A DNA stretch of 64,000 bases from Crambe crambe. Lineage: Eukaryota; Porifera; Demospongiae; Poecilosclerida; Crambeidae. Shown in pieces: positions 11,169-23,147 of this stretch; position 1 is the stretch's first letter; each line of letters opens with the position of its first letter. The stretch covers positions 992,001 to 1,056,000 of the forward strand of contig OZ004587.1 of assembly GCA_963924555.1 (NCBI GenBank). Direction: 5' to 3'. The translations under genes and the position numbers were made by a program. Under the pieces are notes generated by a model. That model searched no databases and had not been told where the DNA came from. It saw only the letters and a list, made by a program, of their open reading frames with translations.

Positions 11169-11933
11169 GTACGTAATCTAGTTAGATTTTGATATGATGC
11201 TGCAGTGATAAATTTTGGAGCCATCCCTACTTAGCTATCAGTTTCATTTAGCTATAAGAAATTTTTTGCACTCACTTATTTCCATTGTAATTATATTTAG
11301 CTATAGCTATGACAATTCATTGAACACTTTCAGGGTATTTTGCAATAAATTTATCTTTTTGTTCTTTGTAGAAGTTTTGTTGTCTTGAGGGAGGAGAGTA
11401 TGACCACCTTGAAGGAGGGACTGCAGCATAAAAGCTTTATTGTAGAACACCGTCTGAGCAGAATAACTAGCTAAACCAATCATTACATTTATATAATATA
11501 TAATGGCTGCTGAGATTTGGTTGTCTTGCTTGAGGGAGTGAGGGAGGAGAGTATGGGGGATGAGCATCTGCAGGCAAATGCTGTAGCTAATGAAAAGTGC
11601 TGAAGTGCTAACCACTACCTATCTATGTGTGTGTTTGTGGATATTGAGCAGATAACTGATGAGATATTTTATTTTGAATAATCCAATACTGTTGAGCTAC
11701 GTAGCTAGCAGTGTCTGTACTACAGACTCCACATTCTCATTTTGAATTATCGCATGTAAAAATAAGCATGCAGGTAAGACTGAAACAGCTAGCAAATGGA
11801 TAAAGCTGTCGTAGACTTGTAGCTAAAGATACTCCACTGAGATTTATGCTGTTCAGTTGCTCTATTAAATCAACTCACCTTGTAGTACAGCCTAGATGAA
11901 GTAGGTAATGGTCGGCAGCACAGAGTGTGCATT

Positions 11934-12490
11934 AAGGTAGATTGGGGTAACTTGGGACACTCTTACTACAAATGTTAGCTATAAACAAACTTTAAGTTGC
12001 AAGAGATAGAGAACCTTTCTAGTCCCAGGCTGAGCTAATGATTGGTATTGCTTACTAATTAATTGGCTACAATTCGCCAATGTGTAGTATGTAGAAATCC
12101 CCTTTCAGGATAACTTGGGACACTGCATGTCCATGCAATTTTGACAAAGCTTAAACAGTGCGCTATGCATGTTTTGCCAACTGATCACTTTTTTAAAACA
12201 CAGAGATCATTATGCAGCATTATCTCAGTGAGTAGAATATTGATAAATCAGTTCAGTAAGTTTAAAGTTAGTTTTTTCTTGCGGTCTTATAAAATCAGCA
12301 GAGTGTTTAGGGCTGCTTTTTACCAACAGAGTAACCAAAACACTCTAGACTGGCTTCAGAGAGAGACAAAGCATAAATATTTATGTGTGCAAAATAAGAT
12401 CTTGAAACTCTTAGTAATCTCGAAGCAAGATTGAAATAAAACTCCACCGTCCCAAGTTACCCTGTGTCCCAAGTCACCCCGCTTTACCTT
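11934..12490. mobile_element. Inverted-repeat element, about 557 bp
   Basis: The left end AAGGTAGATTGGGGTAACT plus TGGGACAC is mirrored at the right end (12450-12490), where GTCCCAAGTTACCC and GTCCCAAGTCACCCCGC then TTTACCTT occur. A third internal copy (GATAACTTGGGACAC) lies near 12109. No transposase was seen; a non-autonomous DNA element is likely. Confidence 0.6.
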
Positions 12491-13025
12491 ATATGGAGTA
12501 TAGGCTATATAGTACACAGCTGGAATCGTGCCTTTTTTCTGGAGTAAAGCCTTTTTAGTTTTAACAAATAGCAAAAGGCACGTCTGGAAGTAGCGCTAGA
12601 GTAGATCGCAACAATTTCAATGTCATACCTGCAGCCAGTAAGTCAGTACACTGATCTCATGACAAAAGTCAATTTGCGATGTCGTTTTTTTTCGTATGTT
12701 AGCGAATGAATTTTAGATATTTGAACATTCTTGTCTCTACTGTGTAGGTGTAATGATTCACTGTAGCCTTCTGAGAACCTGTAGAGTAAGGGTAGAAGAG
12801 AAAGAAGAGTTTTTAGTTTATTGGACTTTGACCTGCCATCCCTACTTAGAGAGTGCTACCGCACTCTCTGATGCATGTACATAATATGTTTGACAAACTC
12901 TGAATGATTTTTTGACACATGAAGTATACCATCTAGCTATGAATCCTTCTCATATTCTTTTGCGTATGTACTTGGCCTCATGAACAGAGAAACATGTTAG
13001 ATTGATGGGTTAGATACAACTCAAA

Positions 13026-14049
13026 TCAGCAGTTGCGTACTCGTTCACACCTAAGGAGAGTGTAAAGGTCACGTTGTAGACTTGTTTCGATGATTGGATA
13101 GAGGATGGGGTGTAGGAAGAGGCAGAGGTACATGATGGCAAAGGCACTGGTGTGTAGAGTTGAGCCTGATATGGTTGCAAGTAAGATGACTATTATGGGA
13201 ATATAAGTGATGAAATAAGCCAGTAAGGTAGTACCAAAGAGGTACACTGTGTCTTTGTTATATTTCGATCCTTTTCACTGGGAACATTTGTCTTGAATGA
13301 TGAAGTCGGACCACGATTCATCCTCACTGTGGCAGTCTTTAACTTACTCAAATGCTTGAATGCAATTACTACCATTGATACATTTGTAACCACCAGAAGT
13401 GATACTGGTAGGATGCTCTCAACACCTAATAGTATACTATAGTTGATATTCTTGGTGACCTGAGTCTCTCCATATAGTGCTACTGAGCAGGAAAAGATGT
13501 ATTTGATCTCTCCAAACTGATAGAGAGGGGGAGTGGCTAGAAGGATGCATAGCAACCATACGAAACCTATAGCTGCACACACTCTCTTTATGGTCACTAC
13601 GTATTTTGTAGTATTTGATGGCCTTTTTTGTGCAGGTGAATCAGTCCAGTGAGACAAGTGTTAGTATATGGAAGGAAAATTCCACAAAGAGAGTGAGTAA
13701 CACACCACTTAGTTGACAGAATTGACATCGAATGTAGTCACTGTTTCCAAATACGAACTCTCTAGCAAATCCTGTAACTATTCCAAAAGGCATGACCAGA
13801 AGACAGAGGAGTAAGTTAGAAAAGGCCAAACTCGGGAGCAAGATGTGAGTGGGTTGCTTGTATAGACGTTTATAGAATGTCCCCACAATGACAAAGAGGT
13901 TCCATGGAGCACCAAGGACCAAGAAGATGGTGAGGACTAGTCCAGTTGCCAAAGTAATGTCCTCCCTGTACTGAGGCTGTTTCCAGTATTCTGTGGTCAC
14001 CCGAATTATAACTCATTGACAAGTCTCCTTGTAGGCAACTGAAATTCAT
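13026..14049 (-). pseudogene. Array receptor C, pseudogene (dead partner of 33659)
   Basis: Full-length match to the receptor at 33659, sharing both flanks (12895-14700 with 33540-35400). Lesions seen: an extra C near 14000 that shifts frame after the N terminus; CGA to TGA at the Arg of DRF (near 13648); small changes and a 4-bp insertion near 13600 (CACTACGTATTTTG where intact copies have CACTATTTTG); and a deletion near 13245 removing the KLV of the KKQRKLVYLFG segment. Otherwise residues match: GAPWN, IRCQFCQLSGVLLTLF, HPIIET-type TM7 changed to YPIIET, and C tail LLRCERVRNC. Confidence 0.9.
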
Positions 14050-16315
14050 TATGTAACTATGAGCAACTGAGCCAACTACGTACGTAGCTACGCACGTAAG
14101 TAGTTATAATTTTGTTTTTCAGAAGTTTATTTTGTTGTTCTTTTATACATTAAGTGCAGGCCCAGCACGTGCATATGACTTATAGACATGGAATTTCACA
14201 CAGTGCACATCCTGGAATGACATGAAAGCCATTAGCTAGTTGTTCTGCACATGAACATATATTATTATAGCTACGTCATTGGTAACTAGCAAGAGTTTTA
14301 CGTACAGAACCACTGTATGATGAACTCTAATGGCAATCAAAGTTCACATGTTTCAATATTAATTTTGTTGTCATTGCATCATGCTACACTTGCATGCATG
14401 CAGAAATATAGCTAGCTATAGCTACATGTAAAGTAGGTGGCATAGCTATGAGATGACAATTTAACAAGAGGTATCATAATAATTACTGTAACAATAAATA
14501 ATGATGGAAATACATAGCTTCATAGCTTAGAAAATTATATCAGTATTCACATTATAGCTATATGCATGCATGTCTGGATTCATGAAGTCTGTAATCACAT
14601 GCAATTCCATACATACATAATTATGTACTTTAAACTTTGCCTACTTCTCTATGTACATGTTTTCCCAATATGGTTAGTCCTTATATGAACTTTTTGACAT
14701 CCTTTTGGTGCAGGGCACTACTAGTGCACAGCATGTGCCACCTTACCCCTAGTCCTAGCCCTGCCATATACATGTACGTATGTGGCGACTAGCCTGGGGC
14801 ATTTTAGAGTGTGTGTAGTAGCATAGTGAATTATAGCTAATGTCATAAAGAGAAGTGATGATGTGATGAACATTATAGTTACACAGCTAGCTTACTCCTG
14901 CAAATGTTTTAATGTACGTAGCTACATACGTATGTGATCCAGCTATTGCTCTGTCTGCCATGGATGGGAAAAATAATGGTCAGGAACACTAATCCTGAGC
15001 AACTTTCAAAGGAGTGTGGCAAACGATAGTTTCAGCATTGAAGCCTAATTCCCCACTTTTGCAAGATCATACTGGTTCACTCCACCTTAGAAGCTCCCTT
15101 TTACATCCTTTACCTTCGTTAGGAGACTCTCACTAGTACACTTTCTAGCTACACCAGGCTAAACACATGGGCAATTTGAACAGCTGTTGCTGGAATGATG
15201 AAATGCTATTTTTGCTGTGCAATTAAAACGTGATCAAATCAACGGACTGGCACAACGACTATTGAGGTCAGGTCTTATTTGTCTCGTGGGAAGCATGACT
15301 GCAAATTGTTTTATGGCTGATGTCATATGAATGAGCTTTGAACCCTGCTCAGTAAAATGGTAGTATCCATTTAGGTGTACTTTTTTTTTCCATATCAATG
15401 CAGTCTCGTGTGCTAAGCAGAATGAATTTCATACCATCCTGGGAGTATGGGTACACTACTTAATTCATAAGGTCAAAGTCCAATTTCTTCTGCACATGTG
15501 CAGTAGATACGAGTAATTGAAATCTTACAGCTGCTATTTTTTGAGTACTCGGAAGGGTATATAGTTTATATTCTGAATAACAGTATATCCATTATACGTA
15601 CTTCATCTGGGTTGATATTTCATAGTGATAATCATACTTTCACTTTCATTGTACATGGAACAGACAAAAGAGGTAATACCATATTATTGTAAACTGACTA
15701 TATTGTCTCTGTGCATCCTCCGCCTCCTCGTATAATTCATCAGATTCCGAGAATCCTTGAAGAATCTGTAATTGCAGTGGAAATAGAATGGAATTCCAGT
15801 GTGATATGGAATCCCATATAGCTAGATATAGATCTTCTCTTCCTTCTACCAATTATTTTTAAAAAATGCTAACATCAGCTCTATGCGCTGATGTATACTC
15901 TACACTAAAGCACTATCTGTACTGGACTTACTGGTTCCAACTGGTTTGGATCCAATCTATTACCTAAGCCAAATCCATACGTCAACACACTTTACTATTG
16001 GCACATGGCCAGAAGAAAATGAAACTGATGTTATAATGTAGTGATTGAAAGTGTGCTATCGAGCATAGACATAATATTTGATGGAATACCATGGATCAGT
16101 TTTCATGAAAGGATTTAGGAATTTCACATACAAGGGCTGCATTATAGGATTATATTTAAGGGCTTAAGGGGGAGGCAGGGCAAATAGCTGTTTGGGTGGG
16201 GGGAGAATGCTCCTCCCCACCCCCAGCATAGTTACATGTACATATTGATTTCATAATAAGTTACATACTTCATAGCACTAATACTACAACAGTAAATCAG
16301 ACTGATGGCTGTATT
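14050..16315. other. Intergenic; partly shared with 34688-35700
   Basis: 14140-14950 matches 34760-35680 with indels. 16030-16315 belongs to the other duplicated block (with 28755-29099). Between them I see no gene, RNA gene or strong repeat. Confidence 0.6.
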
Positions 16316-17347
16316 TCAACTGTTACCACACATTTGCACTTGATCACACCTGAGAAGAGTGTGAAGGTCACGTTGTAGACCTGTTTCAATGATGGGATGG
16401 AGGATGGGGTGTAGGAAGAGGCAGAGGTACATGATAGCAATGGCACTGATGTGTAGAGTTGAGCCAGATATGATTGCGATTAAGATGACTATTATGGGAA
16501 TATAAGTGATGAAGTAAGCCAGTAATGTTGCACCAAAAAGATACACTAATTTCCTCTGTTTCTTTGTTATATTTTCATCATTTTCACTGGGAACATTTGT
16601 CTCAAGTGATGAAGTCGGATCATGACTTTTCCCAAGTTTTGCTGTCCTTAACTTACTCAAATGTTTGAATGCAATTACTGCCACCCATACATTTGTAACC
16701 ACCAGAAATGATACTGGTAGGATGCTCTGAACACCTAATAGTATACCATAGTTGATGTTCTTGGTGAGCTGAGTCTCTCCATATAGTGCTATTGAGCAGG
16801 AAAAGACATACTCTATTTTTCCAAACTGATAGAGAGGGGGAGTGGCTAGAAGGAGCCATAGCAACCATATGAAACCTATCGCCACACACACTCTCTTTAT
16901 GGTCACTATTTTGTAGTATTTGATGGCCATTTTGATGTAGATGAATCGGTCCAGTGAGACAAGTGTTAGTATGTGGAAGGAAAATCCCACAAAGAAGGTG
17001 CGTAACACACCACTTAGTTGACAAAATTGACATCGAATGTAGTCACTGTTTCCAAATATGAACTCTCTAGCAAATCCTGCAACTATTCCAAAAGGCATGA
17101 CCAGAAGACAGAGGAGTAAGTTAGAAAAGGCCAAACTCAGGAGCAAGATGTGAGTGGGTTGCTTGTATAGACGTTTATAGAATGTCCCCACAATGACAAA
17201 GAGGTTCCATGGAGCACCAAGGACCAAGAAGATGGTGAGGACTATTCCAGTAGCCAATGCAATACCCTCTCTGTCCTCAGGCTGTTTCCAGTATTCTGTG
17301 GTCACTGAATTACGATTCAATTCTTCTCCAACACAACTGAGATTCAT
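16316..17347 (-). CDS. Array receptor D: rhodopsin-like 7-TM receptor, 343 aa
   Basis: Intact single-exon copy beginning MNLSCVGEELNRNS. It carries the KQPEDREG type of N terminus rather than the KRDQ type. TM3 is the most distinct in the array: GVLRTFFVGFSFHIL, with Arg 3.32, Thr 3.33, Val 3.36, Gly 3.37 and Phe 3.38, so the Glu and Ser of most paralogues are lost at 3.37 and 3.38. TM4 is FIWLLWLLLATPP. ICL3 contains KSHDPTSSLETN and ends ITKKQRK. ECL3 is SGSTLHISAIAIMY. The C tail is LLRCDQVQMCGNS with two Cys. DRF and HPIIE are intact and 2.50 is Asn. The partner at 29100 is also intact: the only clear pair in which both copies survive. Confidence 0.9.
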   Translation of the reverse strand: MNLSCVGEELNRNSVTTEYWKQPEDREGIALATGIVLTIFLVLGAPWNLFVIVGTFYKRLYKQPTHILLLSLAFSNLLLCLLVMPFGIVAGFAREFIFGNSDYIRCQFCQLSGVLRTFFVGFSFHILTLVSLDRFIYIKMAIKYYKIVTIKRVCVAIGFIWLLWLLLATPPLYQFGKIEYVFSCSIALYGETQLTKNINYGILLGVQSILPVSFLVVTNVWVAVIAFKHLSKLRTAKLGKSHDPTSSLETNVPSENDENITKKQRKLVYLFGATLLAYFITYIPIIVILIAIISGSTLHISAIAIMYLCLFLHPILHPIIETGLQRDLHTLLRCDQVQMCGNS

Positions 17348-18369
17348 AACTAACTATACTTTATATATCAACCAGCAAAACCTCGTTCTTATTCGTACAT
17401 AGATAGATGAGTTCCTTGAATAGATACGTATAGCTATCAATAATTACGCAAATACCATTTTCTCATTAGCTATAGCTACAAGCACTTTTACTTCTCTGTC
17501 ACTATTGAGTGCTACTGTACATACACGCAATGAGCACTCACACGTAACATTACTCATTTGTATCTATACTAACATTCGAATGACTAGCATCCTGTTTCTC
17601 ATAAACACAGGATACTATATAATGCAATGTACATACACATGCATTGACATGCACCTTTTATGGACTTTTATTGATTTGAGCAGCTCTGAAGCAAGCTCAG
17701 CAACAGCAGACAGACTGATTGATGACTGTTGTGATTCATACAAATTGTTCTATCAAAAGCTAGTGTATAGCCACTTATATGGAATCCCAACACATACATG
17801 GATGATTATCATAACAGTTTCAGTCTATGTAGTTTAACTATGTGCAACTTGCTTCACGCACTGTGTCATCATGTACCTGCATACATGAGTGGAGGCAAAG
17901 GAATGCTTAGTGGGGGAAAGACAGGCCTGTAGCCAGGATTTTAGAAAAAGGAAGATTATTGTGTTACTCGATCAGCTAAGATATTTGAGAACTGGTTATC
18001 AATTCAGCAAATTAATAAGTATTTCCATCAAAGGGAGGGGAGGCTCAAGCCCATTGAGCCACCTGCTGGCTATAGGCCTGAATGATGCCCCAAAAGGTGT
18101 GTGCTGCATTACAGTTACTCACTGTAACTCAATCTCCAAGAGACATCTTTGAAGTGACACATGCAGGCATGGTCGCAGGTGCGATTGTTAGAGTTAGTGC
18201 GCAAGTTATCTAAAGTGTAAGTGCAAGCCAAAGTACAGTGCAATATGGATGTGTCTCACTACGTGTAACATGGAGGGCACTAACTACCCACAACACAGTC
18301 TATCTATACATAAATGTCCGTATCTTCTACAAACATTACTATTAAAGCAGTATATCAGACAAATGTGTC
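17348..18369. other. Intergenic; shared with 30126-31411
   Basis: Contains the upstream element of receptor D (17353-17383) and an inverted-repeat element (17922-18080). No gene was seen. Confidence 0.65.
17922..18080. mobile_element. Inverted-repeat element CAGGCCTGTAGCCAG...CTGGCTATAGGCCTG
   Basis: A short non-coding element with about 15-bp mirrored ends and a G-rich centre (AAAGGGAGGGGAGGCTC). A second copy sits at the matching place, 30747-30907, so it was there before the block duplicated. Confidence 0.6.
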
Positions 18370-19413
18370 TCAACTGTTACCACTTATCATTAATTGTGCT
18401 CGATCACACCTGAGGAGGGTGTAAAGGTCACGTTGTAGACCTGTCTCGATGATGGGATGGAGGATGGAGTGTAGGAAGAGGCAGAGGTATATGATGGCAA
18501 AGGCACTGGTGTGTAGATTTGAGCCAGATATGGTTGCAAATAAGACGACTATAATGGGAATATAAGTGATGAAGTAAGCCAGTAATGTTGCACCAAAAAG
18601 ATACACTAATTTTCTCTGTTTCTTCGCTATATTTCTATCATTTTCACTGGGAACATCTGTCTTGAATGATGAAGCCGGATCATGACTTTTCCCAATTATT
18701 GCTGTCCTTAACTTACTCAAATGCTTGAATGCAATTACTGCCACCCATACATTTGTAACCACCAGAAGTGATACTGGTAGGATGCTCTCAACACCTAATA
18801 GTATACCATAGTTGATGTTCTTGGTTAGTTGAGTCTCTCCATGTAGTGCTACTGAGCAGGAAAAGACATACTCTATTTTTCCAAACTGATAGAGAGGGGG
18901 AGTGGCTAGAAGGAGGCATAGCAACCATATGGAACCTATCACCACACACACTCTCTTTATGGTCACTATTTTGTAGTATTTGATAGCCATTTTGATGTAA
19001 ATGAATCGGTCCAGTGAGACAAGTGTTAGTATATGGAAGGAAGATTCCACAAAGAGAGTGAGTAACACACCACTTAGTTGACAGAATTGACATCGAATGT
19101 AGTCACTGTCTCCAAATACGAACTCTCTAGCAAAGCCTGCAACTATTCCAAAAGGCATGACCAGAAGACAGAGGAGTAAGTTAGAAAAGGCCAAACTCAG
19201 GAGCAAGATGTGAGTGGGTTGCTTGTATAGACGTTTATAGAGTGTCCCCACAATGACAAAGAGGTTCCATGGAGCACCAAGGACCAAGAAGATGGTGAGG
19301 ACTATTCCAGTTGCCAAAGTAATATCATTCAATTCTTTAAATTGGTCTCTCTTCCAGTATTCCGTGGTCACCGAATTATGACTCAATTCCTCTCCAACAC
19401 AACTGAAATTCAT
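18370..19413 (-). CDS. Array receptor E: rhodopsin-like 7-TM receptor, 347 aa
   Basis: Intact single-exon copy; the ATG is at 19413, as the codon before it is GTG. N terminus of the KRDQFKELND type, as in receptor A. Ahead of TM3 it has FGDSDYIRC where other copies have FGNSDYIRC. TM3 is GVLLTLFVESSFHIL (Leu 3.32). ICL3 reads RTAIIGKSHDPASSFKTD. ECL3 is SGSNLHTSAFAIIY. The C tail is longer than usual (LLRCDRAQLMISGNS). DRF, W4.50, P5.50 and HPIIE are present; 2.50 is Asn. The partner at 31412-32397 is dead. Confidence 0.9.
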   Translation of the reverse strand: MNFSCVGEELSHNSVTTEYWKRDQFKELNDITLATGIVLTIFLVLGAPWNLFVIVGTLYKRLYKQPTHILLLSLAFSNLLLCLLVMPFGIVAGFAREFVFGDSDYIRCQFCQLSGVLLTLFVESSFHILTLVSLDRFIYIKMAIKYYKIVTIKRVCVVIGSIWLLCLLLATPPLYQFGKIEYVFSCSVALHGETQLTKNINYGILLGVESILPVSLLVVTNVWVAVIAFKHLSKLRTAIIGKSHDPASSFKTDVPSENDRNIAKKQRKLVYLFGATLLAYFITYIPIIVVLFATISGSNLHTSAFAIIYLCLFLHSILHPIIETGLQRDLYTLLRCDRAQLMISGNS

Positions 19414-19816
19414 CACTTTTGTGTGAATAGTACTCTAACTGGACTTTGTATGAATCAGCAAAACTTTGTGGATGCTCTCACGAGAAAATCAGTTGAAGTC
19501 TATATCATTAAATTTTCCTCATTAGCTAATGCTATACTCAGTATTCAAGTACTTGATGTTTATAACTGCATGTCTTCATCGTTATCATAATAATTTCAGT
19601 ATTTAGAAAGCATGTACATGTATAGCTATATTGTATACATATTCTGTAAAGAATTAATAGACAAGTAGGGATGGTTGTGTGTAAACTTTAAAAAGTTCAT
19701 GAACAAGAGAGCCTATACTCCTCCTAATTTCAATAACCACACCCATATTAGCAATGTTGCAGTAATATTTGGACAAATCAAAAAATTGCAATGGGTGCCA
19801 GTCTATGGAATGTATG
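19414..19816. other. Intergenic; shared with 32398-32790
   Basis: Upstream element of receptor E at 19437-19464. A short interspersed sequence starting GTAGGGATGG (19667 on) recurs at 32616 and 32832. No gene was seen. Confidence 0.6.
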
Positions 19817-19901
19817 CACTGGCGTAGGAACAGGGGGCCACAGGGGCCAGGGCCCCCCTATTATTTTCAGGCAGGGGGTAGGGCCCCCCTTATTATTAAT
19901 T
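19817..19901. mobile_element. Solo end of the CACTGGCGTAGGAAC MITE
   Basis: An 85-bp piece, CACTGGCGTAGGAACAGG followed by GC-rich GGGGCCAGGGCCCCCC, is the reverse complement of the right end of the element at 24882-25338. It replaces the TM7 end of the receptor pseudogene that starts at 19902. Confidence 0.75.
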
Positions 19902-20796
19902 GCATTGGCAAAGGCACTGATATGCAAACGCTGGAGAAATCCAAACACTGTAGCAAGTAGGATTGAAATTGTGGGAATATTAAGTGATGAAATAGGCAAG
20001 CAAAGTAGCACAAAAAAGATACACTAATTTCCTCTGTTTCTTTGCTATGTTTAGATCATTTTCATGTGGGTATCTGTCTCGAGTGACTTTTCCCAACTGT
20101 TGCTGTCCTTAACTTACTCAAATGCTTGAATGCGATTACTGCCACCAATACATTTTTAACCACCAGAAGTGATACTGGTAGGATGCCCTCAACACCTAAT
20201 AGTATACCATAGTTGATGTTCTTGGTGAGCTGATTCTCTCCAGGTAGTACTAATGAGCAGGAAAAGACATATCTTATCTCCCCAAACTGATAGAGAGGGG
20301 GAGTGGCTAGAAGGAGGCATAGCAACCATATGGAACCTATAGCTGCACACGGTCACTATTTTGTAGTATTTGATGGCCATTTTGATGTAGATGAATCGGT
20401 CCAGTGAGACAAGTGTTAGTGTATGGAAGGAAGATTCCACAAAGAAAGTGAGTAGCACACCACTTAGTTGACAGAATTGATATCGAATGTAGTCATTGTT
20501 TCCGAATACGAACTCTCTAGCAAATCCTGCAACTATTCCAAAAGGCATGACCAGAAGACAGAGGAGTAAGTTAGAAAAGGCCAAACTCAGGAGCAAGACG
20601 TGAGTGGGTTGTTCGTATAGACGTTTGTCCCCACAATGACAAAGAGGTTCCATGGAGCACCAAGGACCAAGAAGATGGTGAGGACTACTCCAGTTGCCAA
20701 AGTAGTGTCATTCCATTCTTTAAATTGGTCTCTCTTCCAGTATTCCGTGGTCACTGAATTTCGACTCAATTCCTCTCCAACACAACTTGAAATTCA
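19902..20796 (-). pseudogene. Array receptor A', pseudogene, 3' end replaced by MITE fragment
   Basis: Matches receptor A through its 5' flank and the receptor at 25867 in its TM6-ECL3 part. Lesions: an extra T in codons 4-5 (CACAACTTGAAATTCAT); a deletion of about 7 bp in ICL1 near 20625; an 11-bp deletion near 20350, before TM4; a deletion in ICL3 near 20080; and loss of everything after ECL3, where the MITE end 19817-19901 begins. Confidence 0.9.
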
Positions 20797-22235
20797 TCGT
20801 TATTTTGTATATAATAGTGGCTAGCTGAGCTACGTATGTAACTGGACTTCCTATCAATCAGCAAAACTGTGTTGTTTTTAACACTATGTGTAGCAAGCTA
20901 ATGGATCAAGTACCTACATAGAACAAGTTAAAAACCACTTATAGCTAAAGTAACTTTCTTGATTAAATCTACAATCTGCAGATTAGCTATGAAGTTGTTA
21001 CTTTTATAATCTTTTTTCTTTGTTGATATGATCTAGCAAGTGTTAATGAATGGCTTATACACATAGCTAAATCAAAATTGTTATTTTAACATATTTGCTT
21101 AGTTGGGTGAGATAAATCTGTCAAAATGACACAACGATGATTAGTCTTGCCTAACAGTTAGCTATGTTTATTGAAATGACAATTCTGTGATATAATTGAA
21201 TCACTATGACTCGATCTCCTTTTCCTCCTCAAACAGCTGGTATAGCAGTTATACACGTATCATGTAAAGTCTATTTTGCATGATCATTCACTATATCTGA
21301 TCTATTCTTGACCAAATTTCACATTAAAACACTAGCAGAGAGCTGATCACCCACTCTATGAGCTGGTTTAGAAATTTGGTTGGGGATCGAGGAAGTTATA
21401 GTGGATTGTGTCAAGTGTATTATAATACAAATAGACTTAGCTATTTGCAATTATTGATTGTTAGCTATATATTATAATCACTGAAAAATTGGAGATATAG
21501 CCAGAAACATGCAGGAAACCTGATAAAGAAATTCATAGGATAGCTACACAATGGCACAGCAAATTTCCTTATTTTCTATTCAAAATATGCCATGCCTTTG
21601 TGCATTGTCTTACACTATTTCCTACAAAAAATACACTGTGTTTCCTTCAGAAAATAGTAAACATCTCATAGTGAATTACATGTACGCATAATATGTAAAT
21701 TTCAAAACTGACATATTGCTACTGAATACTCATACTTAGTATGGAATTTAATCCTGATTATGTTTTGAGAGTGTTTTGCACAGGCACATAGTAATTAGCA
21801 ACTGCATAACAATAATCAGTAGTGTCTACACTGTTCTAGGCTGTTAGTACTAGCTCATAATAATACAACACACTTCACTTATCTGGACTAATTCACTTAT
21901 GGAAAAAAAAGTTTGGACAAAGGTGTCCGAGGTTCGACTGTACATGAATCTCCACAAGCAATGATTTCACACTCTACAGTATTGCATCTGCTCTACTTGT
22001 TGCTATTCAGATCATTCAAGTATGTAAATAGCTATCTAATTTTCATGATTCGTGTCTTGTTAAAAGGATGGACAAGAAAATCCTGCTCTACAGTCAAGTA
22101 CGTACGTATGCAGTTATCTTGTCTTAATTATTATTGTTAAAAGGATGGACAAGAAAATTATTTACTAATGTTATAGTGAGTGAAAGTATGCTATTGAGTA
22201 TGGAAATAATTATTGTTAAATTATTAAATCAGACT
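20797..22235. other. Receptor 5' flank; second copy of block 5474-6529
   Basis: It carries the extra 430 bp (21190-21620) missing from the other copy; part of that (21477-21640) resembles 28398-28540 and 9980-10100. No gene was seen. Confidence 0.65.
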
Positions 22236-22460
22236 GATGGGTGTATCTCAAATAATTGCACTTGTTTGTTCACACTTGAGGAGAGTGTAAAGGTCACGTT
22301 GTAGACCTGTTTCAATGATGGGATGGAGAATAGGGTGTAGGAAGAGGAAGAGATAAATGATGGCATGGCACTGTCGTGTAGATTTGAGCCAGATATAAGC
22401 CAGTAATGTTGCACCAAAAAGATACGCTAATTTTCTCTATTTCTTTATCATTTTCATTGG
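22236..22460 (-). pseudogene. Array receptor remnant, TM6-TM7 end only
   Basis: Matches the C-terminal third of array receptors, with part of TM6 deleted. The KKQRK codons carry TAG in place of CAG (near 22434), as in the neighbouring copy at 23148. The same remnant occurs at 6530-6710 in the other block. Confidence 0.75.
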
Positions 22461-23147
22461 AAATATCTGTGTTGTGTTGGGCCTGGCCAGGATCGGATCT
22501 GGCCAGCCAGCTGAGTTTTATACTTTGGAGAGCAAATATTATATCCAGCTAAGATGGCGGCGTTACCCTTTACCTGAGATGGGTAAAGGGTCGCCGCCGC
22601 CGCCAGTATGTGTGGGGGGTGTACATAAGTATGAATTATACTGCACCTGCTCTACTTGTTGCTGTAGCTACATGTATATTATTTTGTTAAAAGGACAGGA
22701 ATCCTTCTCTACATTATAGTTACCTTGTAATTAATTTTCATAATTATTATTTTCATGTCTTATTAAAAGGACAGACAAAAGACTGTTAATGATTAATGAG
22801 TGCTATTCAACATGGAAATAACAAATTATTTGAACACCAAAATAAAAGTAAATTGCCAGGGCTGCATTAGGATTCTGTTCAAGGGGGGAGGTGGGGGGAA
22901 ATAGCTGCTTCAGTATTTCAGGAGGGCAAAGCTAACATAGCTAATTTGATGCACATGAACCTTTTTTTTTTTTTTTCTTTTTTTTTTTGGAAACTAAGCA
23001 ACAGGTTACAAGGAGGTGGGTTGGGGGGGGGGGGGCAAATGCTCCTCCCCACCCTCCCTAAATGTAGCCTTGCAAGCATGGTTACATAAAAGTTACATTC
23101 GTACTTCATGGCACGTACCAATAAACTATCGGACTGATGGGTGTATC
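22461..23147. other. Interspersed repeats between receptor remnants
   Basis: Contains CTGGCCAGGATCGGATCTGG (also at 6719), a G/C-rich segment with CGCCGCCGCCGCC, the poly-T repeat (22855-23060) and G11-13 runs. No gene was seen. Confidence 0.6.

Larger units (their letters stand above)
8789..13025. other. Intergenic, element-rich; partly shared with 26887-28640
   Basis: 8789-9110 matches 24183-24490, and 8789-10150 matches 26887-28640 in pieces. The rest holds a perfect hairpin (9467-9508), a 100-bp direct repeat (10488-10671) and two inverted-repeat elements (10915-11168, 11934-12490). No open frame here resembles a protein I know. Confidence 0.65.

Noticed and set aside
12141..12434. 97-codon frame inside the inverted-repeat element
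   Set aside because: No similarity to a transposase motif that I can see, and the element is too small to be autonomous.
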